From Carex sylvatica (lineage: Eukaryota > Streptophyta > Magnoliopsida > Poales > Cyperaceae), in the NCBI GenBank assembly GCA_964058845.1, contig CAXKVR010000015.1:464015-528014 (forward strand): DNA of 64,000 bases, written 5' to 3'. The position numbers and the translations under genes are program-made. Position 1 is the stretch's first letter. Each line of letters starts with the position of its first letter. The notes below the pieces were generated by a model. It saw only the letters and a list, made by a program, of their open reading frames with translations, was not told the DNA's origin and did not search any database. Shown piece after piece: positions 34,511 to 47,720 of this stretch.

Positions 34511-37184
34511 CAGGTCAGAATCTGATACATTGATAAATTGATTCTTACACTTTGCTGAGCAACTTTTATGAGAGAGTTTTTTCCTTATCCTTGAGCTCCC
34601 TGGCAGGTTAATTATGATGTTTAAAATGAGATAATACTACAATATTTTTATGTGTAGATTTTAGTTATTTTTCTTGTTATTTAGATATATGCATGTAGAT
34701 TTTAGAATGTGGCTTTGATCTTTTGTTGCATAAAAGTTTTCAGTACTGTACAACAAATAATACTGTTTGGAAAAATTGATTCAAAATTCTCCAGATAGAA
34801 AATAAAAGAATTTACTTTTTTCTAAAGCTCAAAATTAAATGTCTCTGAAATGGCTTGAAGCAAAGGAGTGTTTGATTTATCTCTCCTCTTATATTAATCA
34901 TGTAGATGCCAATAGCTGTGATTTAATTAGCTGAATTTTTAACAGTTAAGATAAGAAAAAATCTACAATTGTGATTTTATGTGGTAATGTATTGACATTT
35001 ATTATGTTGAAGTCTATATTTAGTTCTCTGAGTACTCGCTACACTAATTTTCTACCTACAATCTCTTCATATGAATGTTATCATAAAAACAATTAATTGA
35101 TAACATTTATTTCTTTGTTTTTATATTATTGATTACCACAAAATAAGAAAAAGAAAGTAATTAACATGTTTGCAAACTAAATATTGATAATTATCTTTCT
35201 ATTTAACGGAGAAGTAAAGAAAAAAATAGTTTATTTTGTTGAAGAAAGAGATTATAAAAAGACAAATATTGTTATTGATGGAAATATTTTATCTAATTTG
35301 CTTTTATTTTATTTTTATTTTCTATTTAAATTTTGAATCTGTAGCAAAGGATAAAATACTAGTTATATATGAAGCATACAATTTGTTGACACGTGCCGAG
35401 TTCTCCTTACATGTGTCAGGCATACAATCAGTAGTTGCTATTAATCTTTTCCTTTAGGACTACATTAATTTATAATTAAATTATATGGACTTGATGTACG
35501 TCAGAGTTGTTTTAGTTGATTCCATCATTATCCGAGGATAATTAATATGAGCTGAATGCATGTATATATATAATAGTAACTTGATAATTTAACAAAAAAC
35601 AGTAGAATCTCAGTTTCTTAGAATTATTCTTTCTTACATTGGATTATTTTATTTTGAATCACTAAAGATGTAAATGGCCCTAGTAATTAAACAATTCCAT
35701 TATCATAAAAATAATCACATGCAGACATCCATCCAATTCCCAAAGGAGGGAGGGGTTTCCATACAAGCCTTTGTGCTCATATAAGATTTGTGCCTGAGTT
35801 ATTTAAAAGAAAACATGGAGAACAGAGGGAAGAAGAAAAGAAAAAAAGAAAGGAGGAAGAGAGACATAGAAGAGGCAAGGGAATGAGGGATAGAAGAGAG
35901 GAAGAGGAACGTCATCATCACCCAAAACCACCATCATCATTACCCAAAATCACCATCATCATAACCCAAAATAGAAAAATAAAAACGCAATACCTAATTT
36001 ACAGAAATAAAAAAAAAAAACCACCCGAGCAACGCGATCCATGGTAGAACGGAGAGGCGGAGAGGCCGATTGGCAGAGCTACGACTAGATCCGAATGCTA
36101 GACGTAGCTTGATCACTCTATCTTCCATTATCGAAGAAGAGAAGACAATAGTTTAGACCCGAAACGGAAGCAATTGCTCAATAATGGCTAGAGGGGTGGA
36201 TCGGTGAAGAGAAATGGTGGAGAGAATTGGCAGGGAGGAGGAGAAGCATTGCTCAATGGTAGAGTAGTGGGGCGGAGGCAGGGACGGACGAGGAGGAGGG
36301 TGCGGCGCCGGCAACTCTCAAAATCCTAGCTTTTTTTTCTTCGCGTTTCTTTCTGGAAGAGGTCGAGTGGGTCCCTTTTCTTGCCACCATATCTTAATCC
36401 TAGAAATATACAAGGTCTTTCCGACTCCCAACAAAGGCCTTGCGGACATTTTTATTAAAACCCTATAAAAAAAATTTATAAAAGAACCCTGCATTCATAT
36501 TTTTTTCAAAACTGCCCTAACGGCCCAGCAGAGAGGCGGTCTACACTCCTAGCAGACTGTTCAGGGCAGGGGCGATCCACTAGGGACCTGACCGCCCCTC
36601 TGCTAAGCGGTCCTCTATATTTTTTTATTTTTTTTAGAGATCTACTTTAAATTTAAATTATTTTAATTTTTTGTTTATGGTGTATGTCGAAAAATAAGAT
36701 ATTTAATATATTTATGAGCGATGTCGTAATATTTTATAACTTTGATTTGATTTGTCAGTTGGATATCACAAGTCTAAAGCACCCTAGTACGGTACCAAGT
36801 CCAAACTCAGCAGTCAGGCACTAAAAACATCAAATTTGACCTATGTTGATAAATTAGTAAGTCTGGACTGATACAGGGACCAAACTGCAAAAATAATTAC
36901 ACCATCATGTAAAGCATTAAAATATACACGAAATTAACACAAATTTCAATTTATTTGAATTTTTCTACAATTAGTTATGAATTTTTAAAATTCAGATTTC
37001 GAAAAAACTTTAAACAGCTGAACTTGATACTGTCTTAATACTTTCTCTTTTTTTTTTTTTTTTTTGACCTTTTCTCTTTAGATGACAGTGCAAGAAAATA
37101 CAGAGCAATTCTTGGATATATCAGAAGAAACAAAAGGCGAGCCTGAAGAATCAATTAAAAGTTAGTTAAATAATAAAACAAACA
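34511..37184. other. 3' flank of gene 2, GA-rich and GC-rich repeat DNA
   Basis: 34511-35660 matches the 3' flank of gene 1. 35790-36047 has a lysine/arginine/glutamate-rich frame that is a purine-tract artefact. 36030-36620 is a GC-richer segment (GGAGAGGCGG, AGAGGCGGTC, GCTAAGCGGTCC) resembling a transposon fragment. A T run lies at about 37050-37065. Confidence 0.4.
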
Positions 37185-37599
37185 GAGGAGGATTTAAATG
37201 ACTCCATTTTTTTTTTGATTCTATCATGTCTCTATTTTTTAAAACTTAAATAATTAAAAATTTAAAAATCAAAATAAAACAGTTAGATGTGATTTATGTT
37301 ATTTTATCTATGTGCTCATAAAAAAAATATTACATTCCAATTTTGTTTTTATATAAATTAATAAGTTGAAAAATCAACGTCTAGAAATTATCCACATTAG
37401 TATTTTTTTGTACAAACTTTTGATGACAACCAAAATAAAATTGAAATGTCATAATTTTTTACACGTGAATAGATAAAATGATGTAGATCATATCTAACGG
37501 TTTATTTTGACTGTTAAGTTCTAAATTTTGAGTTATTAGAGTTTTAAAAAATAGAGACTTGATGGAGGCACAAAAAATAGAGGCATTTGGACTCTCCTC
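37185..37599. mobile_element. MULE-type MITE, GAGGAGGGTTCAAAT family, copy 3
   Basis: The ends GAGGAGGATTTAAATGACTC and GGCATTTGGACTCTCCTC are inverted. The interior matches 14678-15101 closely (AAGTTGAAAAATCAACGTCT, TAGAAATTATCCACATTA). The flanks are A-rich, so the 9-bp duplication cannot be judged. Confidence 0.78.
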
Positions 37600-38395
37600 A
37601 AAAAATAAAACATGTATTCTGGTGGCTTTTCTTTCATTAATATATATGTTGTCTTTGTTGTACATAATATAGTTATGATTTATACTTTAGTTATAATTAT
37701 GTATATATTATAAATTCGAGAGTAATAATGAACAATTAAATTACAAATTTGTATCATGAAGACCGCAAAAGTCATTCAATTGAATAAGATATAAGGTTCT
37801 ACCGTCTGGCATCGATTCGTCATCAGATAATTATTTATCCCCTCAAACAGCTGACAATACTCTTCGCTGTAAAGTGAATCCACTACATGACTACAAGATA
37901 TATAATACATATAAAATTTATCTCATTCCAATGCCACGCCATTTCCTGTCAAGTGAAAAATCTGAAGGAGCCATGGACAGACTAGCGACCCCAGTGGCCC
38001 GTGGCAGCAAGGATGTATGCACGACGAATCAAAGACGAGGCACCGATACCGGATTTGTTCATCAATCTCGTAACCACGGCTTTCACTGCAGCAGGTTTAC
38101 TGACCTGATCACACCTCCTGGGAGAAATGAAAAATCATCACTTTTGCATAGTTCCAGTTTTGATAAAATCACATTGCTCTAACCGAACCACACAGGTATA
38201 TTTCAGAGTTTTCTTTTAATCTTTAAACACTCAGGAGAGAATTTCAAACACAAAAAGCTTTTAAAAGCAAAAACAACTGAAAAAAGAAGAAGAAAAGAAA
38301 ATCATCAAATTATTCATATGCTTCTATTTTAAATTACTTGGTATTGTACAATAGTTGATATTTTAGAAAACTTCAATTGTAAAAGAAACTAGCTG

Positions 38396-38962
38396 TAGCT
38401 GCTCTAGGTTCTCAAATTATAGCACTAATTTCATATTGATGTAAGTCGAATAATGATGAAACATACTTAAAACTAACCATGATCTTACCTATAGATATCA
38501 CTCAATTGCATCAGGCAGACACTCATATAATCCTCTCGGAGACCAATACGTCCATAGGGGCCAACAGTTATTGGGATTCCGAGGAAGATCCTATTCATGA
38601 TTTAGAGGGGTCCGACCTCTCTGACTATCTAAGAGACAGAGAGGAGATTGAAACTATGGATGATGTATTTCTGCAAAGCTCCAATGCCAATTCATCACTA
38701 GCTACAAGTTCACTAGATGATTAAGTCTGTTATGCATGTTTCATCTCTATATTTTGTATGATTTGTATGCCATGCTCCCCTAACTGTTAGATGCTGATTA
38801 GTCTTACTCATCCTCTGATTGCAAAACAATCAAATTTATAACAAGCCTATTAGCTAGCTTTATTACGCTTTCGAGTACTATAACTGCCAATATGACATAT
38901 TTTGTAAGAACAATTAGTTTCTAATGAAACTGGTGGCCCATGCCACTTTTATCAAAAAAAAA
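38396..38962 (+). mobile_element. LINE 3' end, 5'-truncated
   Basis: The frame 38479-38724 (82 residues with HIILSETNTS, YWDSEED, LSDYLRDREEIE) matches the C-terminal tail of the LINE at 50190-51380 (IIMLSDSNT, QWDSEEA, LSNYHRYRNDI). Upstream TAGGTTCTCAAATTATAG also matches that LINE. The copy ends in TATCAAAAAAAAAA. ACTAGCT on both sides may be a short target duplication. It is inserted at the end of unit B. Confidence 0.7.
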
Positions 38963-38964
38963 AA

Positions 38965-40200
38965 CTAGCTCTAACCAAAATGAGATGCAATTATCACGTT
39001 ATAATTAGCTCATGCGTATGTAGTTACCCAGTTATTGTTTTAGTACTTTATTCGATATTGAAATTCACAAAAAAGAATGAATAATGAAACAAGCTACAAC
39101 GTACAAATAAAGCTTGTTAACTAAAACATGAAAATACATTAAAATAGTTACTACCATAAGCTCAAGAACTAATGATTAAACTTCTCTCGAAAGATTGATT
39201 AAGGATGGATGGTGCTTAACTAAACATTAGAACATATCTAATTACTTAAAAGCCTCGTAATATTTCAAGCAAAACAAGCATATGTCAGATAACGAACCTA
39301 ATCATCTAAATATGCTTCAGATTTTCAAGACAAAATAACAAGGGTATGTATACAAGAATTAGGTCTATTGTAATGTTTAGAAGCATCAAGCATACCCATT
39401 TTAAATTACTTTTCTTTTATTTTTTTCAGTTGTTTTTGCATTAACTAATTTGAGAGTTGTAGGAAAGAGCAGAAGAGAAAAGAGAATTGGAAGGGCATAA
39501 CTGATATTTTATAAATTTAAAATGAGTTTTAATATAAAAGTTAATAAAATGAATAAATTTGTGAGTTTTTGAAATTTAGAAGGATAAATATGATATTATA
39601 AAGTTTAGAAGAGAAAATATGTAATTTTGAAGTATTTGAGGGGTATACATGAAATACCCCTTAATTTTAAATTGATAGAGAGGAACAAAAGGAGAGTTTT
39701 ACTAATTTTGACCGAATAAGTTGCATCCTAGCTTTAAAACGACAAAAAAACTAAGATATTGCATGGACAGTAGAAGCAACTGCAGTAGTATCTAAAGATC
39801 TACAAACTTATTTTCTAGGTTAAATTTTACGTCGACAAAAAATATAATTTGAGAATTAAAATTGAAAATTTGAAATACAAAAGGCTGGACTATTGAAGTC
39901 CTATTTGTCTGTCGAAACAAAAGTTACAGACATATTAAGCCTAGTAGCCTACAAATTTTCTTAATTTAATTCATATTTAGCCCAGGCACTTAATAGTAAA
40001 TTGGGCCGTATTATGGAGCTGGACCTGAACCTTGCAGTGGATCATGCACTAAATCTTGAAACAATAACCTGATTTTAAATTGGGAATAATTTCGTTCGTC
40101 CGGATAAATCGTTTAATTTCCAGTAATTAAGATTAGAAGAAAGAAGGATATTATAGTACAATTATTATTATTTTTCCCACTTGGGAAGAATATGTGATGT
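38965..40200. other. Intergenic DNA between duplication pairs
   Basis: No gene is seen. 39500-39660 ends in GAGGGGTATACATGAAATAC and matches the MITE group at 42590-43145. GCCCA/GGGCC words lie near 39980-40010. Confidence 0.45.
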
Positions 40201-40208
40201 ATTATGCA

Positions 40209-40634
40209 CAGTGTTTTAAAAATCGGTCTATTCGGTTAAAATTCGAATAGAAAATGCATATTCGGTCTAATATTCGGTTTCGAATATTCGGCCGAATATA
40301 TTTTTCTGCATATGATTTATTCGGCCGACTATTTCCGCATAAAGAATAAGAATCCGAATATGACCCGAATATGATCCGAATATGATTTATTTGTAGTTTT
40401 ATAATTTGTATTGTGAGTTGTTAACTTGTTCTAACTTATGTTATGTTTTATTTATGTTTATTTGTAATGTTTATATATGTTCATCTATGTTTATTAGAGT
40501 TAATGCGTATGATTTTTCATTTGAAAATCCGAATATATAGATCCGAATAAAATCTGAATATGCGGCCGCATACCGTATATGCAGTATTCGGTGGCTTTAC
40601 GAATACCAAATAAGAATCGACTATTAAAACACTG
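40209..40634. mobile_element. hAT-type MITE (CAGTGTTTTAAAAAT ends)
   Basis: The ends CAGTGTTTTAAAAATCGG and GACTATTAAAACACTG are inverted. A perfect 8-bp duplication ATTATGCA lies at 40201-40208 and 40635-40642. The subterminal parts repeat ATTCGGNNNAATAT and CCGAATATGA words. Confidence 0.9.
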
Positions 40635-40642
40635 ATTATGCA

Positions 40643-43600
40643 ACTATACTCTTATTACATGTAGCGGCAGAAGACAGTGTATATATTTAAAACATATAAG
40701 TTTATTTTATTTTACTTTATCGTTTTAGTATTTCCAATTTATTTTATTTTATGTTTATATTTCTCTAACAAACAAATACTCTGTTAGCCGAAGCTTCACA
40801 AAAGAACAAGCCAGATCATTACAATTAGTGAAATAGCAGTCACAATATGTTTACACTTTAACCAGAACAAGTTGAGGATATATTTAGAATGATAGCAAGA
40901 TTATTAGAAGACCCTGCAAGTTGTAACAAGGATCAGGTACAATACAGTGACCAACCTACTGACAAATTTCAAATAATCTATGAGTTTAATAGCAAAAGTA
41001 GTCAATTTGTTAAGAAATCAGATTTAGATTAAAATTTTTGTCCTACATTTGGGAATGCAAGTGGCCAATAAAGAGTTCAAGCATTGGGCATACATTCCCT
41101 CTAAATCTGATTTGGTAACAAATTAACCATTTTGGTTATAAACTAATCGATTTTTATTTTTATTTTTATATAAATTCTTCATTGAATTGTACCCAATGCT
41201 TGTCAATGTTAGCTTGCAGAGAGGTGTTGTTGTGCAGTAATCTTGTCAAAAGAAATTTCTAGGTTGTCAACTTGTTCTTACATGATCTGAAGTTCTGAAC
41301 AGATTATGGTGAAAATTTCTAGGTCTATCACAATGCTATGATTCTTAACCATATAAATATTAGCTAGATAACTGTGTCCCTGAAGCTCTGATTCTTAACC
41401 ATATAAAGGGTGGAAGCAAATCTGCTGCGATCTTACAGGATCGCAGGATCCTGCAATTTTAATTTCAACTCTTTATTTATTACAATGTACGAATCTTAAA
41501 AATAGATAGTTTTTGTGCATGGATCTCAAGATATATGAACAGTTGAAATTAGAATCGTAGAGACCCTACGATCCTGTAGGATCGCAGCAGATTTATGTTC
41601 ATGGAGGATAAACCAGGACCTATATGTAACACACAACTAGAAGAGGAGTCTTGAGTAACATTTTTAAAATAGTGTCATTTAAATAGTAAAAATCGAATAA
41701 TAATAAATAGTGTTATTCAAAATAGAAGTTTAAAAGAACATTACTTTTATAACCATCCACAAGGATGAAAATGTTATTTGGAAAAATATTAATTTGAATA
41801 GTGTACGTAATACTGAATTGTATAGAGATAGTTAAGGAATTGAAAAGACAAAAATAAGCTTTTTTCTAACTTGTGATTTTGTATTGCTTAAAATGTCTTT
41901 TTTGAAAACTTTCGTAGAAGCTGTGAAATCGTGAGAGGGAATCAAACTCTCAATCTTTTAGTATAACAACTTTCAACTTTAGAACTTTTTTTTAGCCAAT
42001 TGTGCTACCTTCCTTTTCTTGTATTGCTCAAAATGTCATGAACTCATTTACTCAAATTCATTTTCTTAATATTGTTGAATTTTAATCTATCGGAAATTTT
42101 CTATCATTCTAAGTATGACTTGGACTCAGGGCCCGTCTGAAGCCCATTTTTTATTTCATTATTTTTTTTCTGAAAGGAACCGCCCTCCTTTTACAGTCCA
42201 TCTTACAAGACAATATTGTAAAACTTACGAACTCATTTACTCAAATTAATTTTTGTAATATTGTTAAATTGTAATCTAAAGGAAATTTTCAATTTTTCTC
42301 TGACTTGGACTCTATTGTTCACATAGTAGCTACACCTTGTCGGATGAAGAGTAGAAAATATATAAATTCTCCAACAATTACTCGTTTCTCGGTGGGTTTA
42401 ATTGAATTCAAGGATTTGAAAAGAAAAACACTTTTGGACCAATATTAATTTCCACACAAACTCTTTGAACACCTACTCTGAAGGCAAAAAAAGTCCTCAG
42501 TTTTGCTGGAAAGTTATGGTGTTCTAATCGAACTTTGATTTGATGAATCTCAAAATAATACTCGTATCCATATTCCTAAAACAAAGCATTAGAGTAAATT
42601 TCAGGTATGCCCCTCAAAAATCTTAAAATTACATAATTGTCCTCTAAAATTCATAGTATCATATTTACCCTTCTAAATTTTAAAAACTTACAAATTATCT
42701 AATTTATTAACTTTTTCATATATGCTTATTTTAAATTTATGAATATGAATTTTACCCTTTATTAAAAAATAAAAATATGTAACATGTTTAAGAGAATATT
42801 TAGTCTTCTAATTGGTCGGTTTTGACTACAAATAGTTCATTTTCTTGACGTACATGCATGTCTAAATGGCCCTGTATTTGCGTCAAAAATAGAGACACGA
42901 CCATTTGTCTTCATAACAGATCAATTAAAAGATGAAGCATTTTTCTTACGGAATACATATTTTTATTTTATTTTAATAGAGGATAAAATAGGGAATTTAT
43001 AAATTTAAAATGAGTTTTAATAGAAAAGTCATTAAATTAAATAAAGTTGCGAGTTTTCAAAATTCAGAAGGGTAATATGATATTATGAATTTTAGAGAAA
43101 AAAATATATAGGTTTGAAGTTTTTGAGGACATGAAATTTCATTTTTTTTTTAAGGGATTTTGATGATTTTAAGTTTTTAACCTAAGAGCGCACATAGCTC
43201 AAATTTTTTTTTCAAAACATACTTTTATTTTTTATGTTTTTCTTTTTAAAATAGTTATAAAATATACTTAATATTAAAAAATATAAAACTATGACTCATT
43301 CTAATTTAATTTCTCATAAAAATATGTTTCATATTCAAAGTAATTAAAACGTTAATTCATTCAAAAAATTTGTTCTATATATTCTATTAATAAAATCTTT
43401 GCCCGTCTAATTGTGACATTAATGCTTTGTCATGGTTGATATGTTATCGGTTTCTGTCTCTTAAATAATGATATAGTACAACACGATGTCGAGAACGGTT
43501 TCCTACCTAACTTCTCATATTTGATAATTTGTCGTCAAAAAGGGAGAAAAAAATAGGCCAAGTCAAAAAGAATAAAAAAAGGCGAAGCAATTGTTTTATC

Positions 43601-44879
43601 CTATGTGATGTACGGTATATATATATTTGCCCTGCAAAGGTTCCGACCTCTTTAACAATAAATTGGAAAGAATGTCTTGTATTTGAATTTGACAGCACCA
43701 AGTTAAACTAAAACAACTAAAATTTAATATATATAATTCTCCAAGTATATACAGTTGTGTGACTCGAATTTTACTATGAAAAACATTTATTTTCTAAAAT
43801 AAAATAAAATTTGATCTTCAAATACATTTTAATATGGAGAACATATTGAGCACTTAAGATCGATTTTGTTGAATTTTTAAAAAACTACTTATTTCTCCCG
43901 CCAAAATTTATAATATAATATTTTACATATTTCTCAGTACAATGAATATTATGGGATGGTATAAAAATTGTTTCGACAATTAATAAGGAACTCCTAAAGC
44001 ACATCTATAAATTGAGTAACAAGTAAATTTTGTTATATTTTTTTTCATCTCCAGATACGAGAACATAAAATAAGTTCCATGCATGTATTGTGTTTCATTG
44101 TCATATATAAACTGTTGTCACTTTTATACTCAGGAACTACAAATTGGTTGACTAAATCGCATGAATTGTACGATTCAAGTTTCTTTTTGGTATAAGGTTT
44201 GACCTAAAGAAACCAGCCTGATATTTACAGTTTTGCCACTGTCCCTCGAATTTTGACTTCTATATGGTTTTCCGCGTACGGCTTTCTACCAACTTCAATC
44301 GTAGATTTAGATTTAAATATGTAAACCGCATGTGATGTTTTTTTAATGGTAAAATACATACATATAAAATATACAGTACATAGTCCAGAATGTTTATCCT
44401 CTTTAAGTATTTCAAGAAACTTGGGCTCAATTTTCGACGATTAATTGTAAATTTAGATTTATTTGCATTTTAGCTGTGAAGAAAAAATATACATGTCTAA
44501 AAGTTCAAAGTAATTGATAGTCTTTCATAACTATTAAGTGTTTAGTTCACACTAAAGAATTATGTACGCATTATTTTAATTAACTGAAAGAAGTAATATT
44601 CATTCATCTTGGAAAATAATGTTAAAGCTAATTTCAAATTTGATTATGAGTATGAGAGTTCCAAGGCAGCTCCGAAAAGTTATTAAAATGTCTCTTTATT
44701 TGTAATATACGTGATATTGTCAACAATTGGTTTTAACTCAAATTAACCAAAAACTATTTGATATAAATAAATATTAGCCCAATTAAGTATTGAATGATTC
44801 CTTTAAGCTGACACATTTGGCAAAAATAAATTGAGACTCTATATATTTGTATATATGTCTGCGATTTAAGGTTTCCTAT
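40643..44879. other. Intergenic MITE-rich DNA and start of unit C
   Basis: No gene is seen. A hairpin MITE at about 41416-41597 has the arms AAATCTGCTGCGATCTTACA and CGATCCTGTAGGATCGCAGC. A tRNA-like relic on the minus strand lies at about 41929-42010 (GAGTTTGATTCCCTC). A MITE with inverted ends (GTATGCCCCTCAAAAATC and its inverse) lies at about 42590-43145. From about 43440 the sequence is collinear with unit D from 55500. Confidence 0.5.
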
Positions 44880-45483
44880 TTTCACTACTAGAATTCTGAT
44901 TTTTTGCATGGATAAAAATGTGGCTTGTTGCATGGGCTTACCGTTGCAACAACCCCAAAAAATGTCAGTTGCATGGGCTACCGTTGCAACAACCCCCGTT
45001 GCAACTACTCAATTTTCGACTTGTTGCATGGATTATCCATGCAATAAGTTCTGAAATATTTGTTGCAACGGTAAGCCCATGCAAAAAGTACCCATGCAAT
45101 AAATCTGATGCAGGGAAATATAGCATGGAGTATTGGCAACGATATAACATTGAGTAGTTGCATGGATATAGTGTGTGGGTCCCATGGAGTATTTGCAACG
45201 ATAGAGGATTGAGTTGTTGCATGGGTAAAGTGTGTGGGTCCCATGGATTATTTGCAACGATAGAGGAGTGAGTAATTGCATAGGTAAATAACGTGGGTCC
45301 CACATGGTTAGTTGCATGGATAATTAACCTATTAGTTGCATGAATAAATAAGGTGGGCTCCACTAGGTTATTCGCAAGGATATTGTCTGAGCCCCATATT
45401 TGTATAGATTTTCCGATGCAAAAAACTGTCGTTCTTGAAAAAAAAATTCAGGCCCAATTCTATAATTCACCCCGTACCAATTT

Positions 45484-45585
45484 GGTACCTGTACCGATTT
45501 GGTACCTGTACCGATTTGGTACATGTACCGATTTGGTACCTGTACCGATTTGGTACCTGTACCGATTTGGTACCTGTACCGATTT
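45484..45585. repeat. Tandem 17-bp repeat, six copies
   Basis: Six head-to-tail copies of GGTACCTGTACCGATTT occur, with one C-to-A change in the third. Each copy contains the near-palindrome GGTAC-CT-GTACC. It lies inside the CACTA element next to the left subterminal region. The repeating tyrosine/leucine/valine-rich frames over it are artefacts. Confidence 0.95.
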
Positions 45586-46221
45586 GGTGTTGGCCCAATG
45601 ACATTAATAATTTATATTTTAAATTAAATAAGTATTAATAACAACACATTGCAATAAGCATTAATCAACATAATGTTATCAAGCATACATTGTAGCAAAA
45701 ACCAAAAAGTACTACAATCACATTAATATAATAAAATAGTACATATATCCAAAATAAATGGTTTAATACTAGACTGAACAAATCTAAAGGTCAGTCATGA
45801 AGTTCTCTGCATTAAGAGAATTTTCAATTGATGTTAAGAAATGAAGAACATAGAAAATTGAAAAGTAAAAAAAAAATAACAGCACCATAGGTGTGAATTA
45901 ATAAATTGAAAAAATATCTAAATATAAAAGACAGAATCTATTTTTGTTCCGATCCAAGAAATTCTCCCCTAGGGTTATCTCCTCGGGTACTTCATTATAT
46001 ATTAAGTACAAGGAAACCAATCAAAAATTCAACCAAAACATTGGATTTTTCTGCTTAATTCTCCTTTTCATATTGCTGAATTTGTTCAACCAAAAACTGA
46101 GTACATAAGGCCACCGGTACTGGTAAGAACCAGCTGTTACAATAATCCCACTAACTACAGCTAGAGTAAAGCAATTTAAGATTGCTTAAAATTCTAAATA
46201 GATAAATTTGCAGATATGTAC

Positions 46222-46768
46222 GTAAAGAATTCACATATCCTTCAAGAGAATACCACTCACATAGCTCATCTACCTTTTCTATGTAACCAGCTTCTAAAGC
46301 CAAATATACCTGTAAATAATTTATCAGAAATGCACACATTGAGGTAAAAAAACATGATTGAAGCAAAATTGTCATTTTAAATCAAAAGAGCTGAAAATTA
46401 AATAGAAATAACTATATTAATTCTAACTGGCACTTGTTAGATAGCACCCCAATAAATACTATGCATTACATCGCATTTGTTGCTGCTAACGAACTGAAAT
46501 AGAAGGCTTTAGGAATAATGAAACTAATAACACAATAAAAAAAGACATTACAGGATATGTGTAGGCAAAATCATCTGCAAATTCAAGCGTGCAGGGTCCT
46601 GCAACATAATATATGAAACATTAGCAAGTAATTCGAAGTATAAGGCTAAATCATTATCTTTTTCTGAAAAGAAAAATTGAACAAACCATATGTATCTCCA
46701 GGTTTGCTCCCATAAATTAAGTCACGAATGTACTGAACTATTTGATTCACTCTATCAGACTCGCACTC
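46222..46768 (-). pseudogene. Captured three-exon host gene fragment (unrecognised) in CACTA
   Basis: Read on the minus strand, TTGTAG acceptor then exon 46768-46687 (ending before GTTTGT), exon 46598-46552 (acceptor TTGCAG, donor GTAATG) and exon 46309-~46222 (acceptor TTACAG, donor GTACAT) join in frame. The product contains VNQIVQYIRDLIYGSKPGDT, then PCTLEFADDFAYTYP, then YLALEAGYIEKVDELCEWYS. The exon phases agree exactly (82 + 47 = 129 bases), so this is a real gene fragment rather than chance. I do not recognise the family. Confidence 0.7.
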
Positions 46769-46883
46769 CTACAAGAAAAAACAAATTAGAACTATACTAG
46801 ACAGAAACAATTTGGAAGTTACTTATTTGGGACAGAAAATGCCATATTTCATAGTAATGTGGTTAACAAGAGGAAAACAACAA

Positions 46884-46958
46884 ACCCAAGACTTCAACAT
46901 CTTCACCAGTTTTGATTGTTCCCTGCTCGATTCTTCCAGTCACGACGGTACCACGTCC
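46884..46958 (-). pseudogene. Captured exon of an EF-Tu-type translation elongation factor
   Basis: Twenty-five codons on the minus strand read [20 protein letters not shown] then VEVLG. This matches the start of domain 2 of bacterial-type EF-Tu (organellar in plants), where GRGTVVTGR and EQGTIK are hallmark strings. An acceptor-like ACTAGAG precedes it. Only this exon is present, so it is a fragment carried by the CACTA element, not a gene. Confidence 0.75.
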
Positions 46959-47612
46959 CTCTAGTCAGTAAAACTTTGAATAATAGTACATATAAGAAGT
47001 ATAGAATTCTGGAAAAATATATAATTAGGCTAACAGTAATGTTAACTTGGTACAGTCCTACTAAGCAATTTGATTAAGGCTGTAGGTTGGACTAAAATTC
47101 AAAGTTCTTTTACCAAATTCTATACATTTCAAGTCACTGTATAGCTACCTGTTCAAGTAGTATAGAGATAAGCCTCTCTACCAGAGGTATGAAAATGTAG
47201 TATTAGCATTTTAGCATACAAAATCAGCATCCCTAATTCTTAACCTGGTGAGAAATATAATAAGTCAATCTAAAGTACCTCCAAAATACAAATCTGAGCA
47301 ACATTATCTCTAAGCCCAATAAATTAAAAACTGACAAATTGTCACTAACCTTAAAAAAAAATAACAGAAAAATATGCAAGGCCATCATAGAGAATTGCAT
47401 GTACTTGTAACTTGTGTACCGATTTATACAAAATTGTTTTTTATTCCCACCTCAATTAACCTTGGATAGCAATTATAGCACAAATAATTTGTAAAACAAG
47501 AAACCACTCTAACGAACAGTTATAATTTATCGACAATTCAATTCCAGGCCTAATCGTTCGATTTCAAAGAACACGGAGAAGGAGAAATAACTTAGAAAAA
47601 AAACCAATTTAC

Positions 47613-47720
47613 TGGATAGGTTCCAACTTCGGCCCGGCAAGGCTTCACGGTGCCAAGACGGTCTCGATTGGTCTCCTCCGCCTTGCTTATGAGGCCGTTA
47701 ACAAAGGACCCAATGAAACC
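47613..47720 (-). pseudogene. Captured 5' exon-like fragment in CACTA
   Basis: A 36-codon minus-strand frame (GFIGSFVNGLISKAEETN then RDRLGTVKPCRAEVGTYP) ends at a donor-like CCA|GTAAAT. It is preceded by a stop in frame and by GC-richer sequence with CTCTCTCG and TAGGGTTT words like a plant 5' UTR (47720-47960). The family is not recognised. It may belong to the same captured gene as 46222-46768. Confidence 0.5.

Larger units (their letters stand above)
27485..38260 (+). repeat. Segmental duplication unit B (contains peptide gene 2)
   Basis: It is collinear with unit A through the anchors listed there. It carries its own insertions (hAT at 29591-30163, MITE at 32411-32588, MITE at 37185-37599, LINE near 38396), which are missing at the matching places of A where I could check. 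Confidence 0.75.

Noticed and set aside
35790..36047. Lysine/glutamate/arginine-rich frame
   Set aside because: It is a purine-rich low-complexity tract without a plausible start context or homologue.
37874..38182. 102-codon plus-strand frame in unit B
   Set aside because: The homologous DNA in unit A (23640-24960) does not keep the frame, so it is duplicated non-coding sequence.
44965..45363. Minus-strand frames rich in histidine, asparagine and threonine
   Set aside because: They are built from TTGCATGG-type subterminal motifs of the CACTA element.
45484..45585. CRISPR-like array
   Set aside because: Units are contiguous 17-bp repeats without spacers, in a plant transposon.
45353..45638. 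Repeating tyrosine/leucine/threonine frames
   Set aside because: They are produced by the 17-bp tandem repeat, whose unit is not a multiple of three, so every frame looks open.
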